Assembly: GCF_009733845.1 (NCBI RefSeq)
Contig: NZ_WNXZ01000005.1
Location: 124,001-188,000 of the forward strand
DNA length: 64,000 nucleotides
Direction of reading: 5' to 3'
Origin: Pseudactinotalea terrae
GTDB taxonomy: Bacteria > Actinomycetota > Actinomycetes > Actinomycetales > Beutenbergiaceae
The notes below the pieces were generated by a model, which worked only from the letters and a program-made list of their open reading frames with translations, did not search any database and was not told where the DNA came from. Every line of letters starts with the position of its first letter. The first letter of the stretch is position 1. Both the position numbers and the translations under genes were made by a program. Below, in pieces: positions 38,101 to 45,879 of this stretch.

Positions 38101-39148
38101 CACGCGCTGGAACGAGCTCAGGATGGCGCACCAGGCCCTGTTCGGCACCCGCATCGAGCTGCGGCTGAACGAGCCTGCCGACTCGAGCATCGACAGGAAG
38201 CTGGCGGCGCTGCTGACCGCGGACCGGCCCGGGCGGGTGCTGCTCGACAACAAGCAGATCGCCCAGGTGGCGCTGCCGGTGCTCGACGTCGTCCCCGACG
38301 ACGAGGTGGCCGAGGAGCTCGAGGAGCTCGCCACGCGCACCGCGGAGTCGTGGAGCGGCCCCTCCGCGGCCCCGATCCGGCTGCTGCCGCTCACCCTGTC
38401 GCCCGCCGACCTCCCGCCGGCGTTCGAGGAGCCCGACGTGGTCCCGCTCGGGCTGCGTCAGGACACGATGGAGACGGCGGTGTGGGACTTCCACGGCGAG
38501 GACCAGCACCTGCTCGCCTTCGGTGACACCAAGTCGGGCAAGTCGACCCTGCTGCGCACGATCGCCGTCGGGCTCATGGAGCGCTTCACGCACGAGGAGC
38601 TGGCGATCGCGGTCATCGACCCGCGTGGCCGGGTCCCCGGCATCATCGGCGACGAGTACCTGGCCGCGCACGCCCGCAACGCGGCGCAGGCGCGCGGGCT
38701 GTGCACGACGATCGCGAGCGAGCTCGAGAAGCGACCGGGGCTCGACCCGAAGGCCCGGGCGCAGTCACCTCGGATCGTGCTGCTGATCGACGACTACGAC
38801 ATCGTGGGCGCCGGTGGCACCGACCCGCTGGCACCGCTGCTGCCGCACCTGCCGAACGCGCGTGACCTCGACCTGCACCTGGTGCTGACCCGCCCGGTCG
38901 CGGGCTCGGGGCGCGCGATGTACGAGATGTTCCTGCAGGTGCTCCGCGACACCGGGGGCTCGCTGCTGGTGATGTCCGGCGAGCGCAGCGAGGGCCAGAT
39001 CGCGCCGCGCGTGTACGCCGAGCGGATGCCGCCCGGCCGTGGCCGGTTCCTGCGTCGCGGCGAGCGCCCCCACATCATCCAGATCGCCAACACGCCGGAG
39101 CCGACGCCCGCCGAGGCGGCTGCCGCTGCCCGTGAGGGTGGGTCGTGA
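35156..39148 (+). CDS. eccC: Type VII secretion ATPase EccC (FtsK/SpoIIIE type)
   Basis: A 1330-residue motor of the ESX system, in the fused (EccCa-EccCb) form. Two membrane helices lie near residues 38-85. Three FtsK-like ATPase domains follow, with Walker A motifs GATGSGKSE (about 498), GAPQTGRST (about 840) and GDTKSGKST (about 1123). Walker B-like tracts are VVIDEFGELL, IVLLVDGYGAI and IVLLIDDYDIV. The middle domain has Arg in place of the P-loop Lys. The protein should recognise WXG100 substrates through its last domain. It overlaps genes on both sides by four bases. Confidence 0.95.
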   Translation: MTMKTVHRPTRETLPLEHPDPDTIAAPPPLGEDTGGMPMQMLLPVMGACTSVLMMVVLRRGQPLFLVIAALVFVVAIVGGIGFALSSRGRARKQEAQKRELYLDYLERVRGEFAARTAGIRHAAGVLHPQPSALMSMIRDPKRLWERRRRDVDFLDVRAGLGTMPWFEVRVPDPESPVQPHDPILLAEARLIAESCSQVESMPMSVGLRQAGVVAVIGDRERGAALIRAMLLQVAALHAPDDVGIALAFPPEHASDWAGADLLPHTQEPELFDGPVPARRIAPSVEGLGRVLGQTFTDRVQAANSTRRAGQQRNQPPHMVIVADDHGQIASSLPIGSNVPLRELGITVIHLLSDRLHEPGDVDVRITLEEPADGDDADARPTLARMSTAPGTREAVEVTMRPDAVDGPEFAATARAMAALRVTLIASRDEQGDATLEIEDLLGLSDPTDFDPEDLWKPRSPADFLRVPFGIDDLGNPVLLDIKESAQLGMGPHGICIGATGSGKSEMLRTLILSLALSHPPEDLSMILVDYKGGAAFAPFEGLPHLAGLIDNLADDPQLTTRARSSIQGEVVRRQQLLKQAGSAPSITHYRELREENPDLPVLPHLFVVIDEFGELLTAEPDFIDLFLQIGRIGRSIGVHLLLSSQRIEGGKLRGLDTYLSYRLGLRTFSESESQVVLNTPDAFHLPALPGYGYLKVDTSVYTRFRAGFVSGPVVRNRPAIQEEDSSPQPMLLPLYNGIKRDRGDQSPALAPLTRPDTSLTVVEAAVERTRDDDRAVRPVWLPPLPERLALGSVVDRATARDTALTFAMGLVDDPEHQAQDPWLLDLTRAGGHATIVGAPQTGRSTMLRTIAASLSLSYTPREVAIYGMDLTTGGLQRIEGFPHVGGVATRSNRDRLRRLLEELAGMLAMREIVFRDRGIDSMAQLRSMHAAGRVPELPAADIVLLVDGYGAIRQDFEELEDQFVEIMMRASSFGIHLVLGLTRWNELRMAHQALFGTRIELRLNEPADSSIDRKLAALLTADRPGRVLLDNKQIAQVALPVLDVVPDDEVAEELEELATRTAESWSGPSAAPIRLLPLTLSPADLPPAFEEPDVVPLGLRQDTMETAVWDFHGEDQHLLAFGDTKSGKSTLLRTIAVGLMERFTHEELAIAVIDPRGRVPGIIGDEYLAAHARNAAQARGLCTTIASELEKRPGLDPKARAQSPRIVLLIDDYDIVGAGGTDPLAPLLPHLPNARDLDLHLVLTRPVAGSGRAMYEMFLQVLRDTGGSLLVMSGERSEGQIAPRVYAERMPPGRGRFLRRGERPHIIQIANTPEPTPAEAAAAAREGGS

Positions 39149-39693
39149 AGACGCTCGCGGTCGTCGGGACCGCCGGCGGGGTGGGCACCACCACGGTCGC
39201 CGCGCTCGCGTTCGCCGGGCTGCGGCAGCACCCGCACGGCTCGCCGATGCTCTACGCCCGCCCGAGCGCGCGGCTGCTCGACCGCGTCGGTGACGACGAG
39301 GTGCCCGCGCTCAACGGTGACCTCGCGATCTGGGACGCCGGCCCGCACACCCCCGAGAGCGCGGCCGCCCTGCTCGAGGCCGGCGGTTGCGCGGTGGCCG
39401 TGGCGGCACCCGCGACGCCGCTGGGCGTGGCGGACGCCGCCACCTTCCTCAGCACCGCCTCCGAGCTCGGCGAGGAAGCCTTGGCGGGCATCGCCGTCGT
39501 GCTCTCCCAGGTGAACGGGCCGGGTCCCGCTGTCCCGACGACGGCGATCCCCGCCCCCATGCTGCTGCGACTCCCCTACGACCCGCGCCTCGCCGCACCC
39601 GGCCCGGTCCCGGCGACGGCGAACCTCGCCGGCCGCACCCGCACCGCCGTCATCTCCTGGCAACGCCGCGCCGGCGCGCTCCTGACCCCCTGA
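39145..39693 (+). CDS. Short MinD-like protein without P-loop lysine
   Basis: A 182-residue protein, shorter than typical MinD (about 260). Its N-terminus LAVVGTAGGVGTTTVAALAF is MinD-like, but the P-loop Lys is Thr15 and the signature Lys is Ala10. The tract GDLAIWDAGPHTPESA resembles the Walker B strand. It is the last gene of the secretion operon, starting with a GTG that overlaps the EccC stop. Together with the gene at 34311 it makes a pair of apparently ATP-hydrolysis-deficient paralogues flanking EccC. Confidence 0.75.
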   Translation: MKTLAVVGTAGGVGTTTVAALAFAGLRQHPHGSPMLYARPSARLLDRVGDDEVPALNGDLAIWDAGPHTPESAAALLEAGGCAVAVAAPATPLGVADAATFLSTASELGEEALAGIAVVLSQVNGPGPAVPTTAIPAPMLLRLPYDPRLAAPGPVPATANLAGRTRTAVISWQRRAGALLTP

Positions 39694-39705
39694 GGCGGGC
39701 GCGCC

Positions 39706-40587
39706 TCAACGAGACGCCCCGCCGAGGACCTGCTGCACCCCGAGCGCCTCGAGGTGCTCCGGGTCGGCAAGGACGTCGAGCGCCACGATGCGGTCGCCGT
39801 CGATCGTGAAGGCCATGATCGAGACCACCCGCTGACCGATGACCGCGGCGACCCCCGGCCGCCCGCCGATGAGGATCGGCCTCGAGTGGGCGGCGAGCCG
39901 GCCCGACAGGACCGCCTGCTCCGCGATCGCTCGTGCACCCTGGACGACCTGTGTGGTGGCGCCGTGGTCGGCATGCAGCACCGCACCGTCGTCGAGCAGT
40001 GAGAGCAGCGCGCCGAGGTTGCCCTCCTGGGCGGCCGTCAGCCAGGCCTCGACGATGCGCCTGCCGCGCTCGCGGTTCGGCCGTGCCGGCTCGTCGGCGC
40101 CACGCACCCGCCGGCGCCCGCGGGAGGCGAGCTGGCGGGCCGCCTCCGGCGACCGGTCGAGCACGGTCGCGATCTCCTCGAACGGCCGGTCGAAGACGTC
40201 GTGCAGCACGAAGGCGATCCGCTCCGCGGGACTGAGCGTCTCCAGCAGCACGAGGAGCGCGACGCTGACCTGATCGCTCTGGGCGACCAGCTCGGCGGGG
40301 TCCTGCTCGGCGGCCACCGGTTCGTCGCGCCACGGCTCCACCTGCCAGGAGTGCTCGCGCTTGCGCCGCGGCGCGCGCAACATGTCGAGGCTGACGCGGG
40401 ACACCACGGTGGTGAGCCACGCCGAGAGGTTCTCGATGTCTTCGTCGCCCGAGCGGTCCAGCCGCAGCCAGGTCTCCTGCAGGGCGTCGTCAGCATCGGC
40501 GGTGGACCCGAGCAGCTTGGTCGCGATGGCGTGCAGCCGGGGCCGCTCGGTCTCGAACCGCCGGGCAAGGATTCTTCGATCGGTCAT
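39706..40587 (-). CDS. ECF41-type sigma factor with SnoaL-like tail
   Basis: A 293-residue sigma factor. Region 2 is at about residues 10-75 (LLGSTADADDALQETWLRL), and region 4 at about 105-160 (LLETLSPAERIAFVLHDVF, then SPEAARQLASRGRRRV). A fused SnoaL/NTF2-like domain of about 115 residues ends VLADPEHLEALGV, in the place of the conserved C-terminal ECF41 motif. In ECF41 proteins this domain replaces an anti-sigma factor and modulates activity. It is divergent from an NmrA-type gene, and the 79-base gap carries ECF41-like promoters for both directions. The signal sensed is unknown. Confidence 0.93.
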   Translation of the reverse strand: MTDRRILARRFETERPRLHAIATKLLGSTADADDALQETWLRLDRSGDEDIENLSAWLTTVVSRVSLDMLRAPRRKREHSWQVEPWRDEPVAAEQDPAELVAQSDQVSVALLVLLETLSPAERIAFVLHDVFDRPFEEIATVLDRSPEAARQLASRGRRRVRGADEPARPNRERGRRIVEAWLTAAQEGNLGALLSLLDDGAVLHADHGATTQVVQGARAIAEQAVLSGRLAAHSRPILIGGRPGVAAVIGQRVVSIMAFTIDGDRIVALDVLADPEHLEALGVQQVLGGASR

Positions 40588-40613
40588 GTCACGTCTCCTC
40601 GATGTCGATCGTC
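40587..40613 (+). promoter_or_regulatory. ECF41-type promoter for the NmrA-like gene
   Basis: TGTCACG (40587-40593), a 16-base spacer and CGTC (40610-40613) match the ECF41 consensus as I recall it (TGTCACA-N16-CGTC) with one change. The -35 element touches the sigma factor start codon. Confidence 0.72.
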
Positions 40614-40621
40614 AGGACCTC

Positions 40622-40648
40622 GACGCGGGAACGTCCCGTGTTGTGACA
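40622..40648 (-). promoter_or_regulatory. ECF41-type autoregulatory promoter of the sigma gene
   Basis: On the minus strand TGTCACA (40648-40642), a 16-base spacer and CGTC (40625-40622) match the ECF41 consensus exactly. Transcription would start about 28 bases before the sigma factor ATG at 40587. Confidence 0.78.
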
Positions 40649-40666
40649 CTCGAAGGACAGACAAAC

Positions 40667-41452
40667 ATGACTGCACCCATTCTCGTGACCGGCGGCACCG
40701 GGACGATCGGCCGCCGGGTCGTACCGCTGCTGCGAAACGCAGGCCAGGACGTGCGCGTCCTCTCCCGCCGGGGCGGTCTGGACGAACCGGGCCTGACGCA
40801 CGTCGAGGGCGACACCGTCGCCGGGCGCGGCCTCGCCGAGGCGCTCGAGCACGTGGACGTCGTGCTGCACCTCGCGGGCGGCGCCAAGGGCGACGACACC
40901 GCGGCCGGCAACCTCGCGGCGGCCGCCCACGATGCCGGAGTGCGGCACCTCATCCTGATCTCGGTGGTCGGCGCCGACACCATGCCGATCGGCTACTTCC
41001 GCGCCAAGGCGGACGCCGAGCGCGCGATCGCGGGGTCAGGCGTGCCCTGGACGGTGCTGCGCGCCGCCCAGCTGCACGAGTTCGTGCTCCCCGTGGTCCG
41101 CGGCATGGCCACGCTCCCGCTGCTGCCGCTGCCCGGCGGTCTGCGCTTCGAGCCGATGCACGTGGACGAGGTGGCAGCCCGGCTCGCCGAGCTCGCGCTG
41201 GGCTCGCCCTCCGGTCGGGTCGCCGACATCGCCGGCCCGGACGTGCTGGACGTCCGGCAGCTGGCCGATGCCTATGTCGAGGCGATGGGCAAGCGCCGCC
41301 GTCGCGGCGTGCCCGTCCGCATCCCCGGTGCCGCCGGGCGCGCCTACCGCGCCGGCGACAACCTGGCCGGTGCGTCCGTGCAGCGTGGCGAGCGGAGCTG
41401 GTCGGACTTCCTGGCCGAGCTGACGGCGAGCACAGCGGGCGTGCTGCGGTGA
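40667..41452 (+). CDS. NAD(P)-binding NmrA/SDR-type epimerase-like protein
   Basis: A 261-residue atypical SDR. The nucleotide motif is ILVTGGTGTIGRRV (residues 5-18). The tract DVVLHLAGGAKGDD and the YFRAKADAERA tract (Tyr/Lys pair) follow, then a variable substrate region. Such oxidoreductases/epimerases are a standard partner of ECF41 sigma factors. The ATG at 40667 has AAGGA upstream, and an ECF41-type promoter lies 54 bases before it; an open frame extending back to 40361 crosses the promoter and is not real. The reaction is unknown. Confidence 0.88.
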   Translation: MTAPILVTGGTGTIGRRVVPLLRNAGQDVRVLSRRGGLDEPGLTHVEGDTVAGRGLAEALEHVDVVLHLAGGAKGDDTAAGNLAAAAHDAGVRHLILISVVGADTMPIGYFRAKADAERAIAGSGVPWTVLRAAQLHEFVLPVVRGMATLPLLPLPGGLRFEPMHVDEVAARLAELALGSPSGRVADIAGPDVLDVRQLADAYVEAMGKRRRRGVPVRIPGAAGRAYRAGDNLAGASVQRGERSWSDFLAELTASTAGVLR

Positions 41453-41473
41453 CGCCCGCCCCGGCGGGGTCGG

Positions 41474-42991
41474 CTACAGGCCCTGGGCCAGCCGGTGGTA
41501 GGCAGCGTTCCAGCGCAGCTCCTTCGCGAAGCCGCGCACCGTGGTGTCCTCGTCGATGATCGCGAGCTCGACCTCGGCGATGTCGGCGAAGTCCTCCCAG
41601 ACCTCCCGGCCGATCGCGGTGCTCAGCACCGAGTGGTGGGCACCGCCGGCGGTGAGCCACGCCGTCGCCGAGGTGGTGAAGTCGGGGCGCGGCACCCACA
41701 CGGCACGCGCGACCGGCAGCCGGGGCAGCTCGGCGTCGGGCGGCACGATGTCCACGAGGTTGGCCGTGAGCCGGAACCGCTCCCGCAGGTCGGACATGGC
41801 CACGACGATGCCCTCGCCGGGGTCGGTGTCGAACACCATCCGGACCGGGTCCTCGCGGTCACCGATACCGAGCGGGTGGATCTCCACGCGCGGCTTCGAG
41901 GTGGTCAGCGTGGGGCAGATCTCGAGCATGTGGGCGCCGAGGATCTTCTCCTTGCCGGGCGTCAGCTCGTAGGTGTAGTCCTCCATCAGCGAGGCACCAC
42001 CGGGCAGACCGTGGCCCATCACCTTGGCGGCCCGCACCAGCAGGGCGGTCTTCCAGTCGCCCTCCGCGCCGAAACCGTAGCCGTCGGCCATCAGGCGCTG
42101 CACGGCGAGCCCGGGGAGCTGCCGGAGCCCGCCCAGGTCCTCGAACGTCGTCGTGAAGGCGGTCGCGTCGACCTCCTCGAGGAAGGAGCGCATACCGATC
42201 TCCTGCGCCGCGGCGTAGCGCAGGGACTCGTGCCGCTCGCCACCGGCCCGCAGCTCGGGGACGACGTCGTACAGCTCCTCGTACTCGGCCACCAGGGCGT
42301 CGATCTGCTCGGGCGCCGCGGCGTCGACCCGCTCCACGAGCTCGTTGACACCCCAGGTGTTGACGGCGACGCCGAAGCGCACCTCGGCCTCGGTCTTGTC
42401 GCCCTCGGTCACGGCCACGAAGCGCATGTTGTCGCCGAAGCGGGCGAGGGTCGCGCCGCGCAGCGAAGCCCAGCCGGCGGCCGCGCGCGACCACCGACCG
42501 ACCTGCGCCTGCACGCTCGGGCTGCTCGCGTGCCCGACCACGATCTTGCGCGGCACGGACATCCGCGCGGCGATGTACCCGAACTCCCGGTCGCCGTGAG
42601 CGGCCTGGTTGAGGTTCATGAAGTCCATGTCGATGTCGGCCCACGGCAGCTCGACGTTCGCCTGCGTGTGCAGGTGCAGCAGCGGCGTGGCGAGCGCGTC
42701 CAGCCCGGTGATCCACATCTTCGCGGGGCTGAAGGTGTGCATCCACACGATGACGCCGATGCAGGAGTCGTCGGCGTTGGCCTCGAGCGCGACCCGGCGG
42801 ATGGTGGCGGCATCCTTCAGCACCGGCTTCCACACGATCTCGACCGGGATGTCGTCGCTGCCCTGCAGGTGCGCGGCGACGGCCCGGGACTGCTCCGCCA
42901 CCTGCGCGAGCGTCTCCTCGCCGTAGAGGTCCTGGCTGCCGGTGAGGAACCAGATCTGGCGACCGGCGAATGGCTCGGTGGGGTTGTTCAC
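41474..42991 (-). CDS. araA: L-arabinose isomerase
   Basis: A 505-residue enzyme converting L-arabinose to L-ribulose with Mn2+. Family tracts include [19 protein letters not shown] at the N-terminus, [24 protein letters not shown] and [16 protein letters not shown], with the metal-binding Glu, Glu, His and His in the expected regions (for example the His in VEIHPLGIG). The start is GTG 42991, overlapping the araD stop (GTGA), which leaves MNNPTEPF as the N-terminus. It is the last gene of the araB-araD-araA operon. Confidence 0.97.
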   Translation of the reverse strand: MNNPTEPFAGRQIWFLTGSQDLYGEETLAQVAEQSRAVAAHLQGSDDIPVEIVWKPVLKDAATIRRVALEANADDSCIGVIVWMHTFSPAKMWITGLDALATPLLHLHTQANVELPWADIDMDFMNLNQAAHGDREFGYIAARMSVPRKIVVGHASSPSVQAQVGRWSRAAAGWASLRGATLARFGDNMRFVAVTEGDKTEAEVRFGVAVNTWGVNELVERVDAAAPEQIDALVAEYEELYDVVPELRAGGERHESLRYAAAQEIGMRSFLEEVDATAFTTTFEDLGGLRQLPGLAVQRLMADGYGFGAEGDWKTALLVRAAKVMGHGLPGGASLMEDYTYELTPGKEKILGAHMLEICPTLTTSKPRVEIHPLGIGDREDPVRMVFDTDPGEGIVVAMSDLRERFRLTANLVDIVPPDAELPRLPVARAVWVPRPDFTTSATAWLTAGGAHHSVLSTAIGREVWEDFADIAEVELAIIDEDTTVRGFAKELRWNAAYHRLAQGL

Positions 42992-43743
42992 TGCGCGTTC
43001 TCCTGGTCCTTCTGCCCGACGGCGGAGCCGCCTTGGCCGTAGACGTTCTGATAGCGGTCGAAAAGTGAGTCGATGTGATGCTGCGCGATCGGCACCGGGT
43101 CGCCGAGCTGCCGTGCGATGTGCACCGTGCGCGCGACCTCCTCGCACATGACGGCGGCCTTCACCGCGTCGCGTGCGTCCTTGCCGATCGTGAAGGGTCC
43201 GTGGTTCGCCATCAGCACGGCGCGGCTGCGGGAGCCCTTCAACGTCTCGACGATGCCACGCCCGATCGAGTCGTCACCGATGATCGCGAACGGCCCCACG
43301 GGGATCTCGCCGCCGTACTCGTCGGCCATCATCGTGAGCACGCACGGGATCGGCTCGTGCCGGGCGGCCCAGGCGGTCGCGTAGGTCGAGTGGGTGTGCA
43401 CCACACCCCCGACCTCGGGCATGTGCTCGTAGACGTAGGCGGCGGCCGCGGTGTCCGAGCTGGGCACCAGGTGCTCCGGGGTGCCGTCGTCGATCTTGGC
43501 GCCGTCGAGCGTGCACACCACCATCGTCTCAGCGGTCAGCTCGTCGTAGGAGACACCCGAGGGCTTGATGACGAACAGCCCGCCCACCGAGTCGGACCCG
43601 GGCACCCGTTCGCTGACGTTGCCGGCGGTCCAGACCACGAGCTCGTAGCGGGTGAGCTCGGCGTGCAGGGCCGCGACCCGCTCCCGGGTGGCCTGTACCC
43701 GCTGCTGCAGGTCGGCGGGCAGCTCGGACAGGACGACAGGCAT
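42988..43743 (-). CDS. araD: L-ribulose-5-phosphate 4-epimerase
   Basis: A 251-residue class II aldolase-fold epimerase that makes D-xylulose-5-phosphate. The Zn-binding His pair is in [16 protein letters not shown] and a third His lies in [13 protein letters not shown]. The early tract [15 protein letters not shown] and the phosphate-binding [10 protein letters not shown] are typical. The ATG directly abuts the araB stop codon with no spacer, indicating coupled translation. Confidence 0.97.
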   Translation of the reverse strand: MPVVLSELPADLQQRVQATRERVAALHAELTRYELVVWTAGNVSERVPGSDSVGGLFVIKPSGVSYDELTAETMVVCTLDGAKIDDGTPEHLVPSSDTAAAAYVYEHMPEVGGVVHTHSTYATAWAARHEPIPCVLTMMADEYGGEIPVGPFAIIGDDSIGRGIVETLKGSRSRAVLMANHGPFTIGKDARDAVKAAVMCEEVARTVHIARQLGDPVPIAQHHIDSLFDRYQNVYGQGGSAVGQKDQENAQ

Positions 43744-45468
43744 CTAGGCGATCTCCTCGGTGGGGGCGAGCTCGGGCGCGGCGGGGGCCGAGCCCGCGGC
43801 GTGCACCTCGCGGCGGATCGCCTTGAGGCGGTGCATGACGTCGTTGCCGCCACGGCCGAAGTAGTCGTACAGGGTGCTGTACTCGGCGAACAGCCGGTCG
43901 TAGGCGTCGGCGGCCTCCGGGTCCGGCGTGTAGGCCGCCTCGACCCGGCCACCCATCACCGGGGCCGCGGCGCGGACGCTCTCGTAGTACCCGGCGGCGA
44001 CCGCGGCATGGATCGCCGATCCGAGCGCCGGCCCCTGCTCCGAGACGATCGTGGACAGCGGCAGGCGGGTCACGTCGGAGTACATCTGCATGAGGAAGGA
44101 GTTCTTCAGCAACCCACCGGCCACCACCAGCTCGGACACCGGCACGCCGGCGTTCACGTACGCCTCGACGATGACCCGGGTGCCGAACGCCGTCGACTCC
44201 AGCAGCGCGCGGTAGATGTCCTCGGGGCGGGTGGTGAGCGTCTGCCCGAGCACCAGCCCGGACAGCTCGTGGTCCACGAGGACCGAGCGGTTCCCGGAGT
44301 GCCAGTCGAGCGCGACCAGCCCGTGCGCGCCGATGGCCTGGGCGCTGGCGAGCTCGGTCAGGTACTCGTGCAGGTTCTGGCCCTTCGCGGCGGCCGCCTC
44401 GGCGTATGCGCCCGGCACGCCGGTGGAGACGAACCACGCGAAGATGTCGCCGACGCCGGACTGGCCGGCCTCGTAGCCATAGCTGCCGGCGACGATCCCG
44501 CCGTCGACGACCCCGCACATGCCCGGCACCTCGGCGAGCACGTCGCTGCTGATCACGTGGCACGTCGAGGTGCCCATGATCAGGGTCATCTGGCCGTTCT
44601 CGGCCGCGTTCGCGGCAGGCGCGCTCACGTGCGCGTCGACGTTGCCGACCGCCACCGCGATGCCTTCGGGCAGCCCGGTCCACCCGGCAGCCTCGGCCGA
44701 GAGCGTGCCGGCAACAGATCCGAGCTGGCCGATCGGGGCGCCGTCGAGCTTGTCCTTGACGAACCCGACGAAGTCAGGGTTCAGGGCGGCGAGGAAGTCG
44801 TCGCTCGGGTAGGAGCCATCCTGGTAGATGCCCTTGTAGCCGAGCGTGCAGGCGTTGCGGACGTAGGTGCCGCACAGCTGCCAGACGATCCAGTCGGCGG
44901 CCTCGACCCACTGCTCGGTGGCGTCGTAGATCTCGCGATCCTCCTCGAGGAGCTGCAGGCCCTTGGCGAACTGCCACTCGCTCGAGATCAGCCCGCCGTA
45001 GCGGGGCAGCCATGACTCGCCGCGCTCGCGTGCGAGCTCGTTGATGCGGTCGGCCTGCCCCTGCGCGGCATGGTGCTTCCACAGCTTCACGTACGCGTGC
45101 GGACGGTCGGCGAACTGCGGCAGCTCGCACAGCGGGGTGCCGTCGGCGAGCGTCGGAACCACCGTGCAGGCGGTGAAGTCGGTGCCGATCCCGACGACGT
45201 CGGCCGGGTCCACGCCCGCAGCCCTGATGGCAGCCGGCACGGCCTCCTGGAGGACCTCCACGTAGTCGGAGGGAACCTGCAGCGCCCACTCGGGCGGCAG
45301 CGGCTCGTCGTCGTGCGCCGTCAGGGTGCGGTCCATCACGGCGTGGCGGTACTCGTGCACCGCGCTGCCCAGCTCGGCTCCATCCGCGACGCGCACCACG
45401 ACGGCCCTACCGGAGAGGGTGCCGTAGTCCACGCCGACGACGAGCGCTCGGTCGGCGTCGACAGTCAT
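43744..45468 (-). CDS. araB: Ribulokinase
   Basis: A 574-residue FGGY kinase that phosphorylates L-ribulose. The N-terminal motif VVGVDYGTLSGRAVVV is diagnostic for ribulokinases, as are FTACTVVPTLADGTPL and LDWHSGNRSVLVD. The ATG at 45468 has no Shine-Dalgarno; a TAACAT -10 box ends six bases upstream, so the mRNA is probably leaderless. The LacI-type operator at 45473-45492 overlaps that box and matches exactly the one before the dehydrogenase/GH27/GH51 operon. Confidence 0.97.
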   Translation of the reverse strand: MTVDADRALVVGVDYGTLSGRAVVVRVADGAELGSAVHEYRHAVMDRTLTAHDDEPLPPEWALQVPSDYVEVLQEAVPAAIRAAGVDPADVVGIGTDFTACTVVPTLADGTPLCELPQFADRPHAYVKLWKHHAAQGQADRINELARERGESWLPRYGGLISSEWQFAKGLQLLEEDREIYDATEQWVEAADWIVWQLCGTYVRNACTLGYKGIYQDGSYPSDDFLAALNPDFVGFVKDKLDGAPIGQLGSVAGTLSAEAAGWTGLPEGIAVAVGNVDAHVSAPAANAAENGQMTLIMGTSTCHVISSDVLAEVPGMCGVVDGGIVAGSYGYEAGQSGVGDIFAWFVSTGVPGAYAEAAAAKGQNLHEYLTELASAQAIGAHGLVALDWHSGNRSVLVDHELSGLVLGQTLTTRPEDIYRALLESTAFGTRVIVEAYVNAGVPVSELVVAGGLLKNSFLMQMYSDVTRLPLSTIVSEQGPALGSAIHAAVAAGYYESVRAAAPVMGGRVEAAYTPDPEAADAYDRLFAEYSTLYDYFGRGGNDVMHRLKAIRREVHAAGSAPAAPELAPTEEIA

Positions 45469-45472
45469 AGCT

Positions 45473-45492
45473 CGATGTTAGCGTTCACATCG
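45473..45492 (-). promoter_or_regulatory. LacI/AraR-type operator over the araB promoter
   Basis: CGATGTTAGCGTTCACATCG is identical over 20 bases to 3813-3832, and TAACAT has the same six-base distance to the araB ATG. The -35 region is weak here. One arabinose-responsive LacI-family repressor probably serves both operons. Confidence 0.85.
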
Positions 45493-45588
45493 CCTCGGCG
45501 CATCTCCTTGTGCACGGCGATCTCCTCGCGCAGGCGATGACGTAGGGCGCCGCTACCCTGTGGATCCTTCACGAGACGGAGGTTCCGC

Positions 45589-45879
45589 ATGTCCTTCCAG
45601 GCCTACCTCGACGCCGTCGAGGCCAAGACCGGGCACACCCCGCGCGAGCTGATCGCCCTGGCCCGCGAGCGCGGGTTCGACGAGTCCACCAAGGCCGCTC
45701 CGATCCTGGAGTGGCTCAAGGAGGACTACGGCCTGGGCCGCGGCCACGGCATGGCGATGGTGCACGTCATCACCAAGGGTGACGCCATCTCGGACAAGCA
45801 CGTGGACAGCGGCGGCACGCACTCCGACCCCTCGAGCCGCCTGTGGCTCGACGGCAAGGCGAGCAACCCCCTCGCCTAG
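45589..45879 (+). CDS. DUF4287 domain small protein
   Basis: A 96-residue soluble protein with the DUF4287 pattern: SFQAYLDAVEAKTGHTPREL at the N-terminus and ILEWLKEDYGLGRGHGMAMV in the middle. The C-terminus has an acidic HVDSGGTHSDPSS tract. The function of the family is not known to me. It begins behind a clear GGAGG. It is divergent from araB and convergent with the PNPOx-fold gene; the palindrome CTAG at 45876-45879 supplies the stop codon of both genes. Confidence 0.82.
   Translation: MSFQAYLDAVEAKTGHTPRELIALARERGFDESTKAAPILEWLKEDYGLGRGHGMAMVHVITKGDAISDKHVDSGGTHSDPSSRLWLDGKASNPLA

Noticed and set aside
39706-40050. Separate SnoaL-like gene
   Set aside because: The domain is continuous in frame with the sigma factor, as in ECF41 proteins; there is no internal start or stop.
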